Source: Candidatus Woykebacteria bacterium GWB1_45_5
Lineage (GTDB): Bacteria > Patescibacteriota > Microgenomatia > Woykebacterales > RBG-16-39-9b
Direction of reading: 5' to 3'
DNA: 9,407 nucleotides
Assembly: GCA_001816645.1 (NCBI GenBank)
Contig: MHCO01000030.1
Coordinates: 40,436-49,842, forward strand
The position numbers and the translations under genes are program-made. A model generated the notes under the pieces. The model ran no database searches. It was not told the origin of the DNA and saw nothing but the letters and a program-made list of their open reading frames with translations. This document shows, one piece after another, positions 6,609 through 9,407 of the stretch (positions are counted from its first letter, which is position 1; the number at the start of each line of letters is the position of its first letter).

Positions 6609-7762
6609 TTTTTCTCCGCTTCTTGCTGGCTGAGGAAATTTTTAATTTTCAGTCGGACCTCGTCCCAACTCACTCGCGGCACAATTACATAAGCCCCACC
6701 ATAAAAATTGGCACTTGGTGAGTGCATCAACCCGGAGGAAGGGTCTAAGACAAACGTTCTTAGCCCATCGATGTTTATTTCTTTGGCTAGCTTAACTGCT
6801 TTGGGTGAGGATTTAAGGTCAAAGTCAGTCTCCACAGCTTGGCCAAAATTCCGAAAAAGGGAATTTACTTTAAATGGGTCGAGAAAGGTGCCCACTGAAA
6901 GAGCTTTTTTTGCTGCCGCCTGAATAATCTTTTGTTGGCGCCGGGAGCGGGCAAAATCGCTTCCCTCACCACCAGTACCGGTCCGGGAACGGACATATTT
7001 TAAAGCCATCGTACCGTCCATGTGGGTGTTTCCCGCGTCGAAATGAAGATGCTCGAAACGACAAGAAAACGTACCATTTGGGCAGCTAGCATTTTCCTTT
7101 CCTTCAACGGGATATTGATAATCGTCGAAGGTCTTGTCAACAACTATATCTATTCCATCAAGAGTGTCGATTGTCTTTTTAAACCCTTCGAAATCAACTC
7201 TCACCCCATAATGAATCGGTACTCCCAAATGATCGGAGACCACTCGCTCGGCCAGTTTCAAGCCACCGCCTGGATAACCGTATGTGTTACCCAACGAGTA
7301 AGCGGAGTTTATTTTCCCTTGGCTTGGAAATAAACCCTCCCAACCAGGCATGGAAACCCAAGTGTCTCGCGGCACAGAGATCAAGGAAGTCTGTTTGCTG
7401 TTTAGATCAACTGAGAGCACGATAATTGTGTCTGATAAAAAACCGTTGTGTTCTTCTCGACCAGCTGGCCCGACAAACGAATAGGGGACATTGGCCCTTT
7501 TATCGATACCTAAAATTAAGATGTTTGTTTTTCCTCCGCTCGATCTTAATTCGCCGGAAGGTTCCCTGAAGAAAGATAAAACCGCACCAGGGTTCTTAAA
7601 TATCTCACCAATTAGACTAGAAATCGGCCAATAAAAAGCATAACCAATATAGCCAAGGGCGGCGACAAGTAGCAAACCGGCCAAAAAGAAGGCGATTTTC
7701 TTTTTCTTTCTTTGTTTTTCTAGACTGCTTGGAGGTAGAACTCCAAGATCGATGTGACGCAT
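6605..7762 (-). CDS. LytR-CpsA-Psr (LCP) family cell-envelope phosphotransferase
   Basis: 385 residues. A basic cytoplasmic N-terminus (RKKKK at 18-22) precedes one membrane helix (about 23-45); the rest is extracytoplasmic. The LCP domain is clear: NILILGID (80-87), SDTI with D111, SVPRDTW (129-135), GKINSAY (149-155), YVRSR (256-260) and DFARSRRQQ (269-277). In studied LCP proteins the conserved Asp and Arg residues bind a polyprenyl pyrophosphate-linked glycopolymer and magnesium. These enzymes move such polymers (wall teichoic acid, capsule or arabinogalactan) onto peptidoglycan or protein. Despite the old 'transcriptional regulator' label it has no DNA-binding domain. An insert at about 219-240 contains C227 and C234, a possible disulphide loop. 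It lies 37 bases downstream of tpiA; no Shine-Dalgarno is seen. Confidence 0.92.
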   Translation of the reverse strand: MRHIDLGVLPPSSLEKQRKKKKIAFFLAGLLLVAALGYIGYAFYWPISSLIGEIFKNPGAVLSFFREPSGELRSSGGKTNILILGIDKRANVPYSFVGPAGREEHNGFLSDTIIVLSVDLNSKQTSLISVPRDTWVSMPGWEGLFPSQGKINSAYSLGNTYGYPGGGLKLAERVVSDHLGVPIHYGVRVDFEGFKKTIDTLDGIDIVVDKTFDDYQYPVEGKENASCPNGTFSCRFEHLHFDAGNTHMDGTMALKYVRSRTGTGGEGSDFARSRRQQKIIQAAAKKALSVGTFLDPFKVNSLFRNFGQAVETDFDLKSSPKAVKLAKEINIDGLRTFVLDPSSGLMHSPSANFYGGAYVIVPRVSWDEVRLKIKNFLSQQEAEKK

Positions 7763-7799
7763 GAGATTTAGTCTAACATACCCGCCTAGCCTAGTGCCA

Positions 7800-8495
7800 C
7801 TACGCAGTCTGGTCGTTTAAACGAATAGCCTCAAGAAGATCTAAGAAGATTCCTGGATTCCAACTGGCTCGACCGGGTAAAACGCCGCTGATTGATGGTT
7901 GTCTAGTAAATTTAGCGACGTTGCTAGGATCAACACTGCCACCGTAGATCGCTTTTACCTGCTCGCCAAGGGATTTTTTAATAAGCATGGCCATTTTTTC
8001 GGCATTTTCGGGGGTATCTGGCTTATCTGTTCCAATAGCAAAGAGAGGCTCGTAGGCAACGGCAGTAATTTTATCCCTAACACTCTCTAAAGACCTAATT
8101 TCATTCAAATTACTAATACAAACCACGCTTTTGATTTTAAACTCACTTAAGTTTTTAATCTTAGCGTTAATTTCCTCGTTTGTCTCTGCAAAGTTTCGCC
8201 GCCGCTCGGAATGGCCAACAATACAATAATCAACCAACCCATCAAGCATCGCACTGCTAATTTCACCAGTATATGGTCCATCGGAGAAGCGAGAAACACT
8301 TTGAGCGCCAACTTTTACTCTTGTGTCTTTAAAAAGCGCCGTAACAAAGGGAAGGGAGGTAAAAGGCGGGCAAATTACGATTTCGATGCCGGTTATCTCT
8401 CCTAGCTTTGGTTTTGCCATCTTTACCCACTCGATCGTTTCTTTAATCGTCTTAGTTGCTTTCCAATTAGCCACTACCAAAGGCTTCTTTTTCAT
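7800..8495 (-). CDS. tpiA: Triosephosphate isomerase, compact form
   Basis: 231 residues against about 250 in typical bacterial enzymes. It interconverts dihydroxyacetone phosphate and glyceraldehyde 3-phosphate in glycolysis. The active-site residues are all present: N10 and K12 (VVANWK), H95 (IVGHSERR) and the catalytic base E149 (AYEPLFAIGT). The phosphate-gripping GGS of IYGGSVDPSN is at 185-187. Two oddities stand out. The stretch between C126 and E149 is about 18 residues shorter than in E. coli and lacks the 'CxGE' glutamate, reminiscent of short archaeal enzymes. The usual VGGAS reads PGRAS (207-211). The ATG is four bases after the pgk stop; GGAAGG in the end of pgk supplies its Shine-Dalgarno, so the two are an operon. 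Confidence 0.95.
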   Translation of the reverse strand: MKKKPLVVANWKATKTIKETIEWVKMAKPKLGEITGIEIVICPPFTSLPFVTALFKDTRVKVGAQSVSRFSDGPYTGEISSAMLDGLVDYCIVGHSERRRNFAETNEEINAKIKNLSEFKIKSVVCISNLNEIRSLESVRDKITAVAYEPLFAIGTDKPDTPENAEKMAMLIKKSLGEQVKAIYGGSVDPSNVAKFTRQPSISGVLPGRASWNPGIFLDLLEAIRLNDQTA

Positions 8496-8499
8496 TTCT

Positions 8500-9407
8500 T
8501 TACCCTTCCAAAGCTTCCAGACCGGGTAGTTTTTTACCGCCTAAAAATTCTAACATCGCCCCACCGCCAGTTGAAACATAACTAATTTTAGCAAGTAGAC
8601 CAAATTTATTCAAAGCAGCTATCGTATCGCCGCCGCCAACAATCGAATAGGCCTTTGAACCAGCCACAGCTTGGGCGATTGCTTTTGTTCCGGACTCATA
8701 TTTGTTTTCTTCAAAAACACCCATCGGCCCGTTCCAAACAATTATGCTCGCTCCTGCAATAATCCCCTCAAAGGCTTTGATTGCCCCAGGACCAATATCA
8801 CGTGTCTCTACATGATCAGCAGCAACTATTACATTTTGGGCTAAATCGTTTTGGGAAATTTCAAACATTACCCGCCCTCCAACTAAAACCTTATCAGCAA
8901 TTTTTGCCAGATTATTAATTGCTGGAAGTTTCGTTTCAATTTTTGCGCCGCCAATTATTGCCACTAGTGGCCTTTTTGGATTTTCTAAAACTCTAGATAG
9001 CTCCTTTATTTCCTGCTCCAGCTTTAGTCCGGCAAAGGAGGGGAGCAGTTTAGGAATACCGACGATTGAAGCATGGGGGCGGTGCGAAGCTGCAAAAGCA
9101 TCGTTAACATAGAATTGACCAAGCGCAGCTAACGACCGAGAAAAATTTTCATCATTTGCTTCTTCGCCAGGCCAAAAACGAAGGTTCTCAAATAGATTTA
9201 GTTGTCCAACCTTGTTCGCTGCAAGATTTTCAATAAAAGTGACTTTTTGCTCAAGAAGCCTTTCCAATAAATCTACTAAAGGTCTTAAAGAAAATTTTTT
9301 ATCTACACCCTTGGGACGATCCAAGTGCGCCAAAAGGATAAGCCTTGCCTCCTTCTCCAGCAAAAATTGGATTGAGGGCAAGGCTGCCTTTATTCTCGTT
9401 TCATCCA
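8500..9407 (-). CDS. pgk: Phosphoglycerate kinase, compact form, 5' end outside the window
   Basis: The frame stays open to the right edge. Codons beyond the TTG at 9381 give DETRIKAA before LPSIQFLLEK, matching the conserved 'DDTRIRAALPTI' of Pgk, so the TTG is not the start and about 25 N-terminal residues lie outside. Pgk transfers phosphate from 1,3-bisphosphoglycerate to ADP. Visible motifs (numbered from the TTG) are HLDRPKG at 19-25 (usually HLGRPKG), LFENLRFWPGEE at 63-74, NDAFAASHRPHAS at 93-105, GGAKIETK at 144-151, WNGPMGVFE at 216-224, GGGDTIAAL at 249-257 and STGGGAMLEFL at 270-280. The part between LVGGRVM and DIGPGA (about 171-195) is some 40-50 residues shorter than usual, which removes one or more helices of the nucleotide-binding domain. 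The stop is four bases before tpiA. Confidence 0.94.
   Translation of the reverse strand, partial: DETRIKAALPSIQFLLEKEARLILLAHLDRPKGVDKKFSLRPLVDLLERLLEQKVTFIENLAANKVGQLNLFENLRFWPGEEANDENFSRSLAALGQFYVNDAFAASHRPHASIVGIPKLLPSFAGLKLEQEIKELSRVLENPKRPLVAIIGGAKIETKLPAINNLAKIADKVLVGGRVMFEISQNDLAQNVIVAADHVETRDIGPGAIKAFEGIIAGASIIVWNGPMGVFEENKYESGTKAIAQAVAGSKAYSIVGGGDTIAALNKFGLLAKISYVSTGGGAMLEFLGGKKLPGLEALEG

Noticed and set aside
7763..7799. Leaderless promoter for the LCP gene (TAGACT ending 7 bases before the ATG, or TATGTT)
   Set aside because: Each -10 matches only 4 of 6, there is no TG extension, and no -35-like hexamer at 16-18 bases; too weak to annotate.
9379..9381. TTG as the pgk start
   Set aside because: The codons before it encode DETRIKAA, the conserved Pgk sequence immediately preceding LPSI, so the gene continues out of the window.

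Overview
The window looks like a piece of a small-genome bacterial chromosome, most likely Candidate Phyla Radiation / Patescibacteria (perhaps a Microgenomates-type lineage). This is inferred from gene content and protein sizes, not from a marker gene. The delta clamp-loader subunit is unusually short, triosephosphate isomerase and phosphoglycerate kinase are both compact, and MurJ lacks arginines that matter in the E. coli protein. A UMPH-1-type nucleotidase is present, and type IV pilus genes pilN/pilO are followed by a tiny membrane protein. Genes are packed with overlaps or gaps of a few bases. No mobile element, CRISPR array, tRNA or rRNA was seen.

Layout: (1) The left edge holds the 3' part of a HAD-superfamily nucleotidase of the UMPH-1 (NT5C3) family on the + strand, ending 15 bases from the 3' end of lepA. 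(2) lepA (elongation factor 4) and, upstream of it in transcription, murJ (lipid II flippase) lie on the - strand. (3) A 60-base divergent intergenic region at 4096-4155 separates murJ from rpsT (ribosomal protein S20, + strand). It holds two good sigma70-type promoters that physically overlap; the rpsT one would start transcription on or next to the ATG. (4) A third extended -10 promoter lies between rpsT and a tight pilN-pilO-small membrane protein operon on the + strand. (5) That operon converges on a - strand block read in the order pgk (5' end outside the window), tpiA, an LCP-family envelope protein gene, and a short holA-like gene. Its gaps are 4 and 37 bases and a 4-base overlap.

Functional sense: the window combines translation (LepA, S20), peptidoglycan and envelope assembly (MurJ, LCP protein), lower glycolysis (Pgk, TpiA), replication (HolA) and an inner-membrane type IV pilus platform (PilN, PilO). 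MurJ and the LCP protein imply a cell that makes its own wall. The nucleotidase would fit nucleotide scavenging. The most notable signals are the interlocked divergent promoters with a predicted leaderless rpsT mRNA, the size reductions in two adjacent glycolytic enzymes, and the unassigned 61-residue membrane protein closing the pilus operon. No clearly new multi-gene system is evident; most of the window is housekeeping.
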